Shown: positions 16,139-24,163 of the stretch, piece by piece
Layout: each line of letters starts with the position of its first letter
How positions within the stretch are numbered: position 1 is the first letter of the stretch
DNA from: Fodinibius halophilus
Lineage (GTDB): Bacteria > Bacteroidota > Rhodothermia > Balneolales > Balneolaceae
Length of the DNA: 64,000 nt
Reading direction: 5' to 3'
Assembly (NCBI RefSeq): GCF_011059105.1
Contig: NZ_JAALLS010000014.1
Location: 50,392-114,391, forward strand
Program-made: the position numbers and the translations under genes
Notes under the pieces: model-generated
The model's database searches: none
Told to the model about the DNA's origin: nothing
What the model saw: only the letters and a program-made list of their open reading frames with translations

Positions 16139-17065
16139 GTGAGAGTTACATTTAAGTATGTTGGGTCAGGAGATAGCATTATAATAGAGTGGGAGGATGG
16201 AATAGGTTTTATAGATTGTAAAAAGTTGCATGGTGAAAATCCTTCTTTAAATTATCTTAAAGCTACAGAAGAAAACAACATAAGATTTGTTTTCATGTCT
16301 CATCCTCATCAAGACCACTATTCTGGGCTTTATGAGTTCTTAGATTATTGTGATAGTAAAGATATTACTATTGATTTATTTGCCTTCACAACTGATGTAA
16401 GTAAAAATTATTTGGAAACTGTTTTAATGCCTTATGATGCAAAGAAAAGTTTGCAAAAGATTCTTCTTAAGGCTAAGAGTCTAGAGGATAAAGGAATTAT
16501 AAAAACGAGAGGTCTAGTTAATAATTTAAGTCAAAATTTAAATTTAAATGATGAAATATTTTTAAGGATTCTCTCACCTTCTCAGCAAGAAAAAGATGAA
16601 TTTTATAAAACTCTTTTTAATAAAGATTTAGATTTTAAGAGTGCTCCCAATCCTAATTTGCTCTCATTAGTAACATCAATTGAATCTAATGATTGGCAAA
16701 TTCTTCTAACATCAGATGTTGAAATACAAAGTTTAAGAAGAATTGGGATTAAGGTGTTGAAACATTTTGATAAAGAGGTCTATTTAGGACAAATACCTCA
16801 CCATGGATCACTAAAGAATCATTATAGAGAGTTTTGGAAAAAAAGAAAATTCAAAAATGATACACCGGTAGCAATTTCTGTGGGCCCGAACAAAAATGGT
16901 CATCCTTCTGGTAAGGTTATTTCTGACCTTGAAGATTTAGGATATCAGGTTGATTTAACTGATGAAAGGCAAAGAGAATCTAACGAAAGTGCAAGCCAAC
17001 TAGGTCTTATAAGCAATAAAGTACCAGAATCAAATGAAGGTTCTGACTTGGTTTATGATATCTGA
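16139..17065 (+). CDS. Metallo-beta-lactamase-fold hydrolase (ComEC/Rec2-like), third gene of the cassette
   Basis: A 308-residue protein with a GTG start (16139). It has the metal-binding motif SHPHQDH (H55, H57, D59, H60), followed by N173 in NPNLLSLV, D193 in LLTSDVE and H221/H222 in QIPHHGS, and a late SVGPNKNGHPS. This is the arrangement of the hydrolase domain of ComEC/Rec2-like proteins, which act on nucleic acid or phosphoesters. There is no membrane domain, so it is a stand-alone cytoplasmic form. As the last gene of a three-gene operon beside a Shedu nuclease, it is a plausible effector of a defence system; this is inference. The tail (about 270-308) is Ser/Glu-rich. Confidence 0.8.
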   Translation: MRVTFKYVGSGDSIIIEWEDGIGFIDCKKLHGENPSLNYLKATEENNIRFVFMSHPHQDHYSGLYEFLDYCDSKDITIDLFAFTTDVSKNYLETVLMPYDAKKSLQKILLKAKSLEDKGIIKTRGLVNNLSQNLNLNDEIFLRILSPSQQEKDEFYKTLFNKDLDFKSAPNPNLLSLVTSIESNDWQILLTSDVEIQSLRRIGIKVLKHFDKEVYLGQIPHHGSLKNHYREFWKKRKFKNDTPVAISVGPNKNGHPSGKVISDLEDLGYQVDLTDERQRESNESASQLGLISNKVPESNEGSDLVYDI

Positions 17066-17213
17066 CAAATTGAACCAGTTGATTTGTTGTACCTGTTATT
17101 ATACTCTTCCCTTTTAAAAAAAATGTAAATAACTGCAAGGCAATAACTTATTGGGTATAGGGCGTTTGGAAGTATTCATGAAGAAGAATGCGAATGCTAA
17201 AAAACGAATCAAC

Positions 17214-18332
17214 CTATTTAATAGATTGGTTCGCTATAAATTTTGCTCTGTTATAAAGTTCATCGTAGGTAATTATTTCAACATTTCTTGAGTCTCTTCG
17301 ATAAAGTTCGAAAGTTTTACCTTTTATTATTTTTTCTTTAGGGTTGTCGTATGTGACTTTATCCCAGTTGCCAATTATCAGTATTACTTTTGAATCATAA
17401 CTTTTTTGAATAATTGGTTCTCCCTTATCATCGTGTAAATCTTTTTGTTCCAATCTAATTTGTCCACTAGCTTTCTGTTCTAGTATTTGGGATACAGAGT
17501 CTATTAAATCATTTGATAAAGCCCAGGCGTTTGATCTATTTTTTGAGTTCCCAAACAAAGGAGTACTAGGCTTTTTTATTTCTACAAATGTTGTAAAGCG
17601 TTTATCCCCTATAAGGAAGTCACCAATAACAGCACTAGAACCATCAGCTTCAGTGCTTGACGCATGAAATTCTTTTTGGAGAATTCCTTGAAACCGATAA
17701 TCTAATCCATAACCAAAAATCCATTCATTTTTGGAAAAGAAGTGTTGCCATGTTTTTTCTTCTTTTTGACTATTAATCTCTTCGTCATTTGAGTATTGTT
17801 TCCAATAGTTTTTTTCAGTTAGAAGTCTTTTGAATTCATTTATTTGCCTCTTCCTGTATCCTGTATTTACGATATCTTTAGATGTGACTATTCCTTCAGA
17901 TATTAAACTTTCTATAATTTCTTCACCACCTTCTTGGGCAAGCAAAGTTTTAATTTTCTTTTTAGTTCCTTCGTCTAATTTATTTTCTTCATCTAGCTTT
18001 AATCGTCTTTCGGTTATTGCTCCAAGATCAATCTCATCTATAAAGGCAAGAAAAGCTTTGAGTTGAGCAAAATTGAATTTATTAAGTTTAACTCTTTCTT
18101 TTTCGTCCTTATTGACAAGTTTTATGATTTCTAGACCTTCTATATCTCCTTTGTTTTTGATATAGACAACCTTGAACATTGTTCTGGGAGCAAGTCTTAC
18201 TTCAAAGCCATTTTTATCTTCGTGTACTACTTGAAAGTATCTTCCTCCACCGAAATCATGGGAGTAAAGATGGTTCTCTTTAGATCTCCTGATTATCTCT
18301 TCTTCAGTAGGTTCCTGATTCGATTTACTCAT
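17214..18332 (-). CDS. sduA: Shedu anti-phage nuclease (DUF4263 / SduA)
   Basis: A 372-residue protein with a C-terminal DUF4263 domain, the hallmark of the single-gene Shedu defence system. The nuclease motif of the PD-(D/E)xK type is visible: D238 in IGDFLIGD and E251-x-K253 in FVEIKKP, preceded by KTWQHFFSKNEWIFG (about 193-207) and followed by the conserved ending RNVEIITYDELYNRA. The N-terminal 170 residues are family-specific, likely for sensing. It is convergent with the metallo-beta-lactamase cassette, 148 bases away, and lies 203 bases from the tRNA-Leu 3' end. The sequence is AT-rich like the rest of the island. Confidence 0.85.
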   Translation of the reverse strand: MSKSNQEPTEEEIIRRSKENHLYSHDFGGGRYFQVVHEDKNGFEVRLAPRTMFKVVYIKNKGDIEGLEIIKLVNKDEKERVKLNKFNFAQLKAFLAFIDEIDLGAITERRLKLDEENKLDEGTKKKIKTLLAQEGGEEIIESLISEGIVTSKDIVNTGYRKRQINEFKRLLTEKNYWKQYSNDEEINSQKEEKTWQHFFSKNEWIFGYGLDYRFQGILQKEFHASSTEADGSSAVIGDFLIGDKRFTTFVEIKKPSTPLFGNSKNRSNAWALSNDLIDSVSQILEQKASGQIRLEQKDLHDDKGEPIIQKSYDSKVILIIGNWDKVTYDNPKEKIIKGKTFELYRRDSRNVEIITYDELYNRAKFIANQSIK

Positions 18333-18490
18333 ATTGGGTAGGTAAAAGGAGAAATTAGTTAATTAATAAATAGTAGGTATTAAATAGATGAGATGAAATT
18401 ATTCTTATAGATTTAATGTGTAGAGTTTTATTTGATCTATGGGAGTAAATATAACTCTCAATTAGATAGGCCTGAGTATTTCCCCCAACA
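18333..18490. other. AT-rich upstream region of the Shedu gene
   Basis: A gap with no reading frame between the Shedu start and the tRNA-Leu terminator. It should contain the Shedu promoter and the junction between the island and the tRNA; no clear promoter element was recognised. Confidence 0.4.
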
Positions 18491-18532
18491 AAAAAAGCCT
18501 TGCCTTCTGAACCTGTCAGAAAGCAAGGCTTT
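18491..18532 (-). terminator. Rho-independent terminator of tRNA-Leu
   Basis: An inverted repeat AAAGCCTTGC (18494) / GCAAGGCTTT (18523), extended inwards by TTCTGA/TCAGAA. On the minus strand the stem is followed by a run of seven T. It lies directly after the tRNA-Leu 3' end. Confidence 0.8.
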
Positions 18533-18535
18533 AAG

Positions 18536-18620
18536 TGCCCTGGACTAGAGTCGAACTAGCACTCCCAAAATGGGAACTGACCCCTCAAGCCAGCGCGTCT
18601 ACCAATTCCGCCACCAGGGC
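18536..18620 (-). tRNA. tRNA-Leu (GAG)
   Basis: An 85-base tRNA on the minus strand. The acceptor stem is GCCCTGG/CCAGGGC with discriminator A. The D arm has GGCGGAATTGGTAGACGC, the anticodon stem is CTGGC/GTCAG with loop TTGAGGG (anticodon GAG), and there is a long class II variable arm (TCCCA/TGGGA) and a T arm with TTCGACT. CCA is not encoded. Its 3' end faces the accessory island at 13.7-18.4 kb, the usual side for integration of mobile DNA. Confidence 0.95.
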
Positions 18621-18725
18621 ATAAAACTAAAAGTAGCTACTACCCCAAGCTCTCCGAAGCTTCAGCGCAGGAGAACCACCAGGGCATAGGTCAAAAAATC
18701 AATATGTCAAATGTAGCCCCGGCCG

Positions 18726-18834
18726 GTCAGTTCCCATTGCAGAAGCAAGAACTGACCCCTCAATCCCGACAGCCGTCGGGATACCAATTCCGCTGAGCTC
18801 TCCGAAGCTTTAGCGCAGGAGGCCCACCAGGGCA
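18726..18834 (-). pseudogene. Degenerate, interrupted tRNA-Leu copy
   Basis: Blocks of the neighbouring tRNA-Leu occur in the same order: GAACTGACCCCTCAA (18749-18763), TACCAATTCCGC (18782-18793) and CCACCAGGGCA (18824-18834). Between the first two, the D-stem region is replaced by the hairpin TCCCGAC-AGCC-GTCGGGA (18764-18781). Between the last two is an insert with CTCCGAAGCTTTAGCGCAGG. The T arm is missing. It cannot work as a tRNA. Confidence 0.7.
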
Positions 18835-18953
18835 TAACAATCAATAATTCAAAAAAGCGCTCCGAAGTTCTGCTAAGTGAGCGCCATTTCAACGGCTTCA
18901 AATATAGTGGTTTTTCCACTGAAATTGAAAGAGGAAATTACAAAAAGTTTATG

Positions 18954-18977
18954 CCGGAACGGCCAAAGCCGATCCGG
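18954..18977 (-). terminator. Probable terminator of the TPR gene
   Basis: CCGGAACGGC and GCCGATCCGG pair in 9 of 10 positions around a CAAA loop. On the minus strand the stem is followed by ATAAACTTTTTG. It lies 22 bases after the TPR gene's stop. Confidence 0.6.
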
Positions 18978-18999
18978 GCACAAACCGTTTGCCTATATC

Positions 19000-19545
19000 C
19001 TACATCTCTTCGAGCTGCTTCTTCACGTACTCGTTCTCCGGATCCATCTTGGAGGCCTGCTCGTAATAGGTACGCGCTTTGGCTCCTTGTCCGGCACGCT
19101 GCATCAGGTCGCCCATCAGAATCCAGTTTTCAACATCCTTGGGATTCTGCTTAATGCGGTTCAGCAGGTATTCGATAGCTTTGTTGCCCTTATCGGTCAT
19201 AATCATATGCAGCACCTTGTTGCGGTGTGCCGCAGGGGAGTCGTCCAGGTCAATCGCTTTTTCGAAATCTTCAATAGCGAGGTCCAGGTTTTCGAGCTGG
19301 AGGTTTGCAAATCCGCGAAGATTATGATAGCCGCTGTTCTGGTCTTCGAGCTCCACGGCTTTGTCCAGGGCGTCAATACTTTTTTCCCACTGGTTAAGCT
19401 TCTGAAAAACCATGCCTTCCAGGTGGTAACCGTCAGCCGATTCGGGCTCCATCTTCTGGAGCTGGTGCGAAATATCGAGCGCGTGATCATAATCCCCTTC
19501 GTGCAATAGGGCTAATCCTTCTTCGAGCTGTTCTTCAAAATTCAT
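19000..19545 (-). CDS. Tetratricopeptide repeat protein
   Basis: A 181-residue protein built almost entirely of TPR units. Examples are LALLHEGDYDHALDISHQLQ, VFQKLNQWEKSIDALDKAVE, FANLQLENLDLAIEDFEKAI and MGDLMQRAGQGAKARTYYEQ. Such helical arrays are protein-binding scaffolds. There are no signal peptide and no other domain, so it is probably cytoplasmic. It is the last gene of a minus-strand run with the DUF4834-like and deoxynucleoside kinase genes, 88 bases after the former. The partner is unknown. Confidence 0.85.
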   Translation of the reverse strand: MNFEEQLEEGLALLHEGDYDHALDISHQLQKMEPESADGYHLEGMVFQKLNQWEKSIDALDKAVELEDQNSGYHNLRGFANLQLENLDLAIEDFEKAIDLDDSPAAHRNKVLHMIMTDKGNKAIEYLLNRIKQNPKDVENWILMGDLMQRAGQGAKARTYYEQASKMDPENEYVKKQLEEM

Positions 19546-19633
19546 GCGTAAAAACTACTTTCGAGTTAATTTTGGTGTATAAAATGTTAGGTAATATATG
19601 CTGCTGCCCCCAAAGATAAGCAAAGTTTGGGCG

Positions 19634-19942
19634 TTAATCAGACGTTTTGTCGCCGGTTTTTTCCTCTTCGACAATCTCTTCGAACTCGGCTTCTTCGATC
19701 TGCTCAAAGCGCTGGGGTCCGTTGCCGGTGTTGCCGGTATTGGTCTGCGAACTGCTGCTTGTGCGGTCTTGTTGCTGCTGTTGGCGCTTTTTCTGTTGCT
19801 GCCGGGCCATCTGCTGCATCATACGCACAAAGGTGTTAGGTCCGCGACGCTTTTTGGGGTCGCCGGAAGATAGAAATAAGCGGCTGATGACTTTCACGAG
19901 AAAGTACATCACCACGAAAAATAAAAGAGTGCGTAAAAACAT
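19634..19942 (-). CDS. Small single-pass membrane protein, DUF4834-like
   Basis: A 102-residue protein with one N-terminal membrane segment (TLLFFVVMYFLVKVISRLFL, residues 5-24), then a basic, glutamine-rich stretch (RQQQKKRQQQQQDR), a Ser/Thr/Asn linker and an acidic end. The layout matches the small DUF4834 proteins found next to housekeeping genes in Bacteroidota; the assignment rests on layout, not on a strong motif. It follows the deoxynucleoside kinase by six bases and is probably cotranscribed with it. Confidence 0.65.
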   Translation of the reverse strand: MFLRTLLFFVVMYFLVKVISRLFLSSGDPKKRRGPNTFVRMMQQMARQQQKKRQQQQQDRTSSSSQTNTGNTGNGPQRFEQIEEAEFEEIVEEEKTGDKTSD

Positions 19943-19948
19943 GTACTG

Positions 19949-20593
19949 CTAATCGGGAATGATATGAATATGTGTGTTGCCGCGAATGGGCTCGTTAAAG
20001 ATCTGTTCTTCTATATAATCTAAGTGTTTTTCGTTACTAACGAAATCGATCTCTGATGTATTAATGATCATCAGGGGTGATTTATTGTAGTGATGGAAAA
20101 AATGGTTGTAGGCATCACTCAGTTCCTGCAGGTAAGAGCGTGAGATATGGCGCTCATAGTCTCGGTCGCGCTGACGAATATTTTCCATCAGCCGGTCTAC
20201 ATTAGACTGCAGGTAGATCACCAGGTCGGGCTTGGCCGAAATGCCGGTCATGATATTAAAGATCGAATCGTAGAGCGCTAACTCATCGTCATCGAGATTG
20301 AGCCGGGCAAAGATTCGGTCCTTTTCAAAAATATAGTCCGAAATAGTGAGCTGCTGAAACAGATCTTTGCTCAGCATCTGTTGCTGCTGCTTAAAACGGC
20401 TGGCCAGGAACGACATCTGGGTGGGAAAAGCATAGCGCTCACGGTCGTTATAGAACTTGGGCAGAAAGGGATTCTCGTCAAATTCCTCGAGCACCAGCCG
20501 TGCATCGCGTCGCTTGGTAAGTAGTTTAGCCAGCGACGTTTTGCCGACGCCTATAACGCCTTCTATTGCAATAAATTCAAATTGGTTCTCCAT
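19949..20593 (-). CDS. Deoxynucleoside kinase (dAdo/dGuo/dCyd type)
   Basis: A 214-residue salvage enzyme that phosphorylates deoxynucleosides with ATP. The P-loop is G12-VIGVGKT-19, followed by the acidic LEEFDENPFL, the ISDYIFEKDRIFA motif (the DRS-like base-binding loop) and the lid region ENIRQRDRDYERHI with arginines. The length fits the bacterial dGK/dAK family; the exact base preference cannot be read. It lies three bases downstream of folK in a folB-folK-kinase run. Confidence 0.88.
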   Translation of the reverse strand: MENQFEFIAIEGVIGVGKTSLAKLLTKRRDARLVLEEFDENPFLPKFYNDRERYAFPTQMSFLASRFKQQQQMLSKDLFQQLTISDYIFEKDRIFARLNLDDDELALYDSIFNIMTGISAKPDLVIYLQSNVDRLMENIRQRDRDYERHISRSYLQELSDAYNHFFHHYNKSPLMIINTSEIDFVSNEKHLDYIEEQIFNEPIRGNTHIHIIPD

Positions 20594-20596
20594 AGT

Positions 20597-21085
20597 TTAC
20601 CAACGTAAATCGGATTTTTTTACTCGGAGGGGGTCAGCCTCAGCAATAAGTTTGGTAATAGATCTACCCGTCTGGGGATCTTGCCACTGGGGAATAACCT
20701 CTTGCAGCGGTTCTAAAACAAACAGCCGTTTGCCGTATTCCGGATGGGGAATGATAAGATTATCCGTTTGAATCACCAAGTCGTCGTACGAAATAATATC
20801 GAGATCGATGGTTCGGGCGCTCCATCGCGGATGATCGGCTTTGCGGCCGTGTTCCTGCTCAAACTTTTTAAAGGATTTGATGAGCGGTTCCGGCTCCATT
20901 GTGCTGCTGAGCACCACTATTGAGTTATAAAAGTCGCGCGTGGAGGGGCCCACCGGTTCGGTAATATAGATAGCGGAATGCTGGATGGGCGTCTTGGAAA
21001 GATCGCTCAAAAAAGCTTTGGCGTCGGAAAGATGTTGTTGCCGGTCTCCCACATTGGAGCCGAGTGCGACTACGACCGTTGCCAT
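20597..21085 (-). CDS. folK: 2-amino-4-hydroxy-6-hydroxymethyldihydropteridine diphosphokinase (HPPK)
   Basis: A 162-residue folate-pathway enzyme that transfers pyrophosphate from ATP to 6-hydroxymethyl-7,8-dihydropterin. The [13 protein letters not shown] start and the HPPK signature [16 protein letters not shown] are intact, and [17 protein letters not shown] is the conserved end. The gene begins inside folB (16-base overlap), so folB and folK form one transcription unit. Confidence 0.95.
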   Translation of the reverse strand: MATVVVALGSNVGDRQQHLSDAKAFLSDLSKTPIQHSAIYITEPVGPSTRDFYNSIVVLSSTMEPEPLIKSFKKFEQEHGRKADHPRWSARTIDLDIISYDDLVIQTDNLIIPHPEYGKRLFVLEPLQEVIPQWQDPQTGRSITKLIAEADPLRVKKSDLRW

Positions 21086-21432
21086 GTCATGCTAATTTCG
21101 GAATGAGCAGTTTCGGTGTCGAGGGGAGGGGCCAGCTTTCGAACGGCCACGGTAAGCTCGTGTACCTGCGGCAGGCTTTCAAAGAGATTGTCGCCAATAC
21201 TTTTGGCCAGGGTCTCGATAAGCTTTACCGAGGGCCCGTGCATTACGGAAGAGACAATTTCTTCGGCCTTTTGATAATCGATGGTATCGGCAAGTTCATC
21301 GGATTCACCTGCCCGGCGCAACGGGGCTTTAAAAGTGAGGTCAACTTCAAAATCGTTGCCCTCATCGCGCTCTTCTTGGTAGTAGCCGTGGAACCCCCGG
21401 TAGCTAAGTGCTTTAAGTGTGAGCGTTTCCAT
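21070..21432 (-). CDS. folB: Dihydroneopterin aldolase
   Basis: A 120-residue enzyme of the folate pathway that makes 6-hydroxymethyl-dihydropterin, the substrate of the next gene product. Visible family features are [20 protein letters not shown] (with the substrate-binding region), [12 protein letters not shown] and the late [16 protein letters not shown]. It starts two bases after the dnaA stop on the same strand and overlaps folK by 16 bases, so the three genes may be cotranscribed. Confidence 0.93.
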   Translation of the reverse strand: METLTLKALSYRGFHGYYQEERDEGNDFEVDLTFKAPLRRAGESDELADTIDYQKAEEIVSSVMHGPSVKLIETLAKSIGDNLFESLPQVHELTVAVRKLAPPLDTETAHSEISMTWQRS

Positions 21433-21434
21433 GG

Positions 21435-22886
21435 TTAGATCGTGGATACTTCAATTTTTTGGTGCAGTTCATCCACAACACGCTTATGCTTGGCTGTGGT
21501 CTGCATACGCTCTTCTACCGTTGAGATGGCGTGTATCACCGTAGAGTGATCACGGCCCCCAAAGTGAAGTCCGATCGTTTTCAAACTGGAATCGGTAAAC
21601 TGTTTGGCCAGGTACATTGCAATCTGGCGCGCTTCCACGATCTCTTGCTTCCGTGTTTTTTCGCGAACTTTGTTGGTCTCGATGCCGAAATATTCGCAGA
21701 CGTAATTTTGAATTTGTTCAATAGAAACCGTGGTGTGCGATTCCTGTATCATATCCTTAAGCACGCGCTTGGCCATCTGTGGCTCAATTTCATCCACATG
21801 CTGTAGCGAGGCGAAGGCGAGTAACTTAATAATGGCTCCCTCAAGGTCGCGCACGTTAGATTTAAAGTTGTGGGCTATAAATTCGAGCACATTGTGCGGC
21901 AGCTCAATGCCGTTGTCGTTGGCTTTACGTTCCAGGATGGCGTATCGTGTTTCATATTCCGGAATCTGCAGATCGGCACTTAATCCCCAGCTAAAGCGAG
22001 AGATCAGTCGTTCTTCAATGTCAGGGATCTCGCGCGGTGAACGGTCACTGCTTAAGATAATCTGTTTGCCGTCTTGGTGCAGGGCATTAAAAATATGGAA
22101 AAACTCTTCCTGTGTTTTTTCTTTACCGCTAAAGAACTGGATGTCATCAACAATAAGCACATCGATCTGGCGGTAGAACATCGTAAATTCACTGGCCCGG
22201 TTATTTCGGATGGCCTGTACAAATTCGTTCGTAAAACTTTCCGACGATATATAAAGAACGGCTAAATCATCTCCGTGCTCTTTCTTAACCCTGTTCCCAA
22301 TACTTTGGATAAGGTGTGTTTTGCCAAGGCCGGTACCCCCATAAATAAAGAAAGGGTTGAATGAGTTGCTTCCCGGGTTCTCAGCAATAGCCATTGCCGC
22401 CGAGCGTGCCAGGCGGTTGCAGTCTCCTTCAATATATCGGTCGAAGACATAGCTGGAATTGAGATTAGAATCAATTTTTGTTTTTTGAATTCCGGGAATC
22501 ACAAACGGATTTTCAATTTTCCCGGGACTGTACTCAGAATATCCTTTTACATCTTGTTGTTGATTACTGTCTGGCGGCATCGGTTGCTGTGGCAGCCGAA
22601 CCGACTTGTTTTTACTCTCATCCTCGGATTTCTCCAGAAGAACGGAGTATTCAAGTTTTCCCTCTTCGCCCAACACTTTTGCCAGTGTTGAACGTAACAT
22701 CCCATAATAATGCTCTTCTAGCCACTCGTACCAAAATTGACTGGGTACTTCTATTGTGAGTGTGCCATTTTCAAGCTTTACCGGATCAATGGGTTCGAAC
22801 CAAGATTTATACTTCTGGTAGCTTATGTTATCCCTAATAATTTCTAGGCACTGCTCCCACGCAGTATCGGCAGAAATGTTATTCAA
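21435..22886 (-). CDS. dnaA: Chromosomal replication initiator protein DnaA
   Basis: A 483-residue AAA+ initiator that binds DnaA boxes at oriC and opens the duplex. Domain I is residues 1 to about 80, a variable linker follows, then the AAA+ domain with Walker A G183-GTGLGKT-190 and Walker B VLIVDDIQFF, sensor LSSDRSPREI, and the C-terminal domain with the DnaA signature GGRDHSTVIHA. The gene's 5' side faces an intergenic region with DnaA boxes, so autoregulation and origin function are expected. dnaN does not follow, unlike the classical dnaA-dnaN order. Confidence 0.97.
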   Translation of the reverse strand: MNNISADTAWEQCLEIIRDNISYQKYKSWFEPIDPVKLENGTLTIEVPSQFWYEWLEEHYYGMLRSTLAKVLGEEGKLEYSVLLEKSEDESKNKSVRLPQQPMPPDSNQQQDVKGYSEYSPGKIENPFVIPGIQKTKIDSNLNSSYVFDRYIEGDCNRLARSAAMAIAENPGSNSFNPFFIYGGTGLGKTHLIQSIGNRVKKEHGDDLAVLYISSESFTNEFVQAIRNNRASEFTMFYRQIDVLIVDDIQFFSGKEKTQEEFFHIFNALHQDGKQIILSSDRSPREIPDIEERLISRFSWGLSADLQIPEYETRYAILERKANDNGIELPHNVLEFIAHNFKSNVRDLEGAIIKLLAFASLQHVDEIEPQMAKRVLKDMIQESHTTVSIEQIQNYVCEYFGIETNKVREKTRKQEIVEARQIAMYLAKQFTDSSLKTIGLHFGGRDHSTVIHAISTVEERMQTTAKHKRVVDELHQKIEVSTI

Positions 22887-23281
22887 CGTCCCGTAACCTC
22901 CTCTAAAGATTAATAATTATTACACTTGGACTCTTATAGTTATCCACACGTTTTAAGTGCTGACCTTATTTGGCGTGAGATGAAGATGATAATTTCAGCG
23001 GCAGATGTCAAAAAAATATTGGGGGTGGTTGCAAAAGTTATCCACATTGCTCTAAACATTATAAAGCCATGCGCAGCAACGACTTAGTATTTTATGCACA
23101 TTTCTATCAAATAGTACTTGACAGTACGTAATACTACGCTAACAATGATTTTACCTTTGATTAATACATAGCGTGACCTCTAAAAAAAGTTTTCAACAAG
23201 TTGTCCACATCCAAATGTTGATTGCTGACGGGTGGGTAAAATTACCTAAAAATGGGCTACGAATTTTTTTATAAAAGAGCT
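22887..23281. other. oriC: Probable chromosomal replication origin (oriC)
   Basis: A 395-base gap between dnaA and prmC. Three same-direction DnaA boxes are visible on the plus strand: TTATCCACA at 22940-22948 and 23038-23046, and TTGTCCACA at 23201-23209. AT-rich stretches lie at 23080-23170 and 23240-23285 and could be unwinding elements. The position next to dnaA is typical. The dnaA promoter must also lie here. Confidence 0.75.
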
Positions 23282-24145
23282 TTATTTGAGAAATGCAGTA
23301 ATAAAGCGAGGCTTTTTGTCGTAGTCTTTTTCTATGCTGGCCTTCCAGATGTTGGTATCAAAAAGATCCAGTATTTCGTCTGCATAGCTCTCGTGGAGTT
23401 CAAGGTATAGAGACCCCTTATCGGTAAGGTGATCGGCGGCGAAATTGATGATGCTGCCGTACATGCGCTCCATGTCATCAAAGAAGAGGGCCTTGTGTGG
23501 TTCGTACTCTTTAACCTGGGGTTCCAGCAGTTCTTCTTCATCGGGCCTGATGTAGGGTGGATTCGAAACGATGATCTCGAAAGGCTGCTCGGTGGGTATG
23601 CTTTTGGGATCGAGAATATCGGCCTTTGTAAAAGAAACCGTTACCTCATTTTGTGTGGCGTTCTCCCGGGCAACGGTGAGTGCTTTGTCAGAGATCTCAA
23701 TTCCGGAAACGCTCCACTCGGGTCGCTCCATTTTGAGCGCAATGGGAATGCAGCCCGATCCGGTACCCATATCCAAGACATTCCGGGGGTTGTCATCGCT
23801 GTGGTTATCCAGGATAATCTCTACGAGCTGTTCGGTTTCTATACGTGGAATCAGAACACTCTCATCTACCGAGATCTTGGCGTTCATGAAATCGGTGAAC
23901 CCAATAATATATTGGAGTGGTTCATGTTTGGCCCGACGTTTTACCATCGGCCGTAATGTATTGAGTTCTTTAGGTGAGAGAGGACGGTCGTACTTTAGAT
24001 ATAAGTCGAGCCGTTTAATATCCAGGGTGTGAGCCAGCAGCCATTCGATACTGTGCCGGGGGTCGGGAATGTCTTTTTCTTTAAAAAAGTCAGTAGCCCA
24101 TTCCAACATGGAAAGGACCGTCCATTCCTCGACCTTGGAGCTCAT
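23282..24145 (-). CDS. prmC: Release factor glutamine methyltransferase PrmC (HemK)
   Basis: A 287-residue enzyme that methylates the GGQ glutamine of release factors RF1 and RF2 using S-adenosylmethionine. The N-terminal helical domain (1-85) is followed by the Rossmann methyltransferase with VLDMGTGSGCIPIAL (SAM binding) and the catalytic NPPYIRPDEE motif. It is preceded on the same strand, 18 bases away, by a small hypothetical gene. The 3' end borders the oriC region. Confidence 0.94.
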   Translation of the reverse strand: MSSKVEEWTVLSMLEWATDFFKEKDIPDPRHSIEWLLAHTLDIKRLDLYLKYDRPLSPKELNTLRPMVKRRAKHEPLQYIIGFTDFMNAKISVDESVLIPRIETEQLVEIILDNHSDDNPRNVLDMGTGSGCIPIALKMERPEWSVSGIEISDKALTVARENATQNEVTVSFTKADILDPKSIPTEQPFEIIVSNPPYIRPDEEELLEPQVKEYEPHKALFFDDMERMYGSIINFAADHLTDKGSLYLELHESYADEILDLFDTNIWKASIEKDYDKKPRFITAFLK

Positions 24146-24163
24146 GGCAACAGTTTGCGTGGT

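Larger units (their letters stand above)
18621..18999. other. tRNA-Leu debris and hairpin insertions
   Basis: About 380 bases between tRNA-Leu and the TPR gene with no credible gene. They contain a fragment of the tRNA-Leu 5' end (CCACCAGGGCATA near 18671), a larger degenerate tRNA-Leu copy (18726-18834), three related inserts of the type CTCCGAAGCTTCAGCGCAGG (about 18651, 18800 and 18859), and the terminator of the TPR gene (18954-18977). Confidence 0.65.

Noticed and set aside
18707..18919. A 70-codon minus-strand frame before the TPR gene
   Set aside because: It runs through the degenerate tRNA-Leu copy and hairpin inserts.
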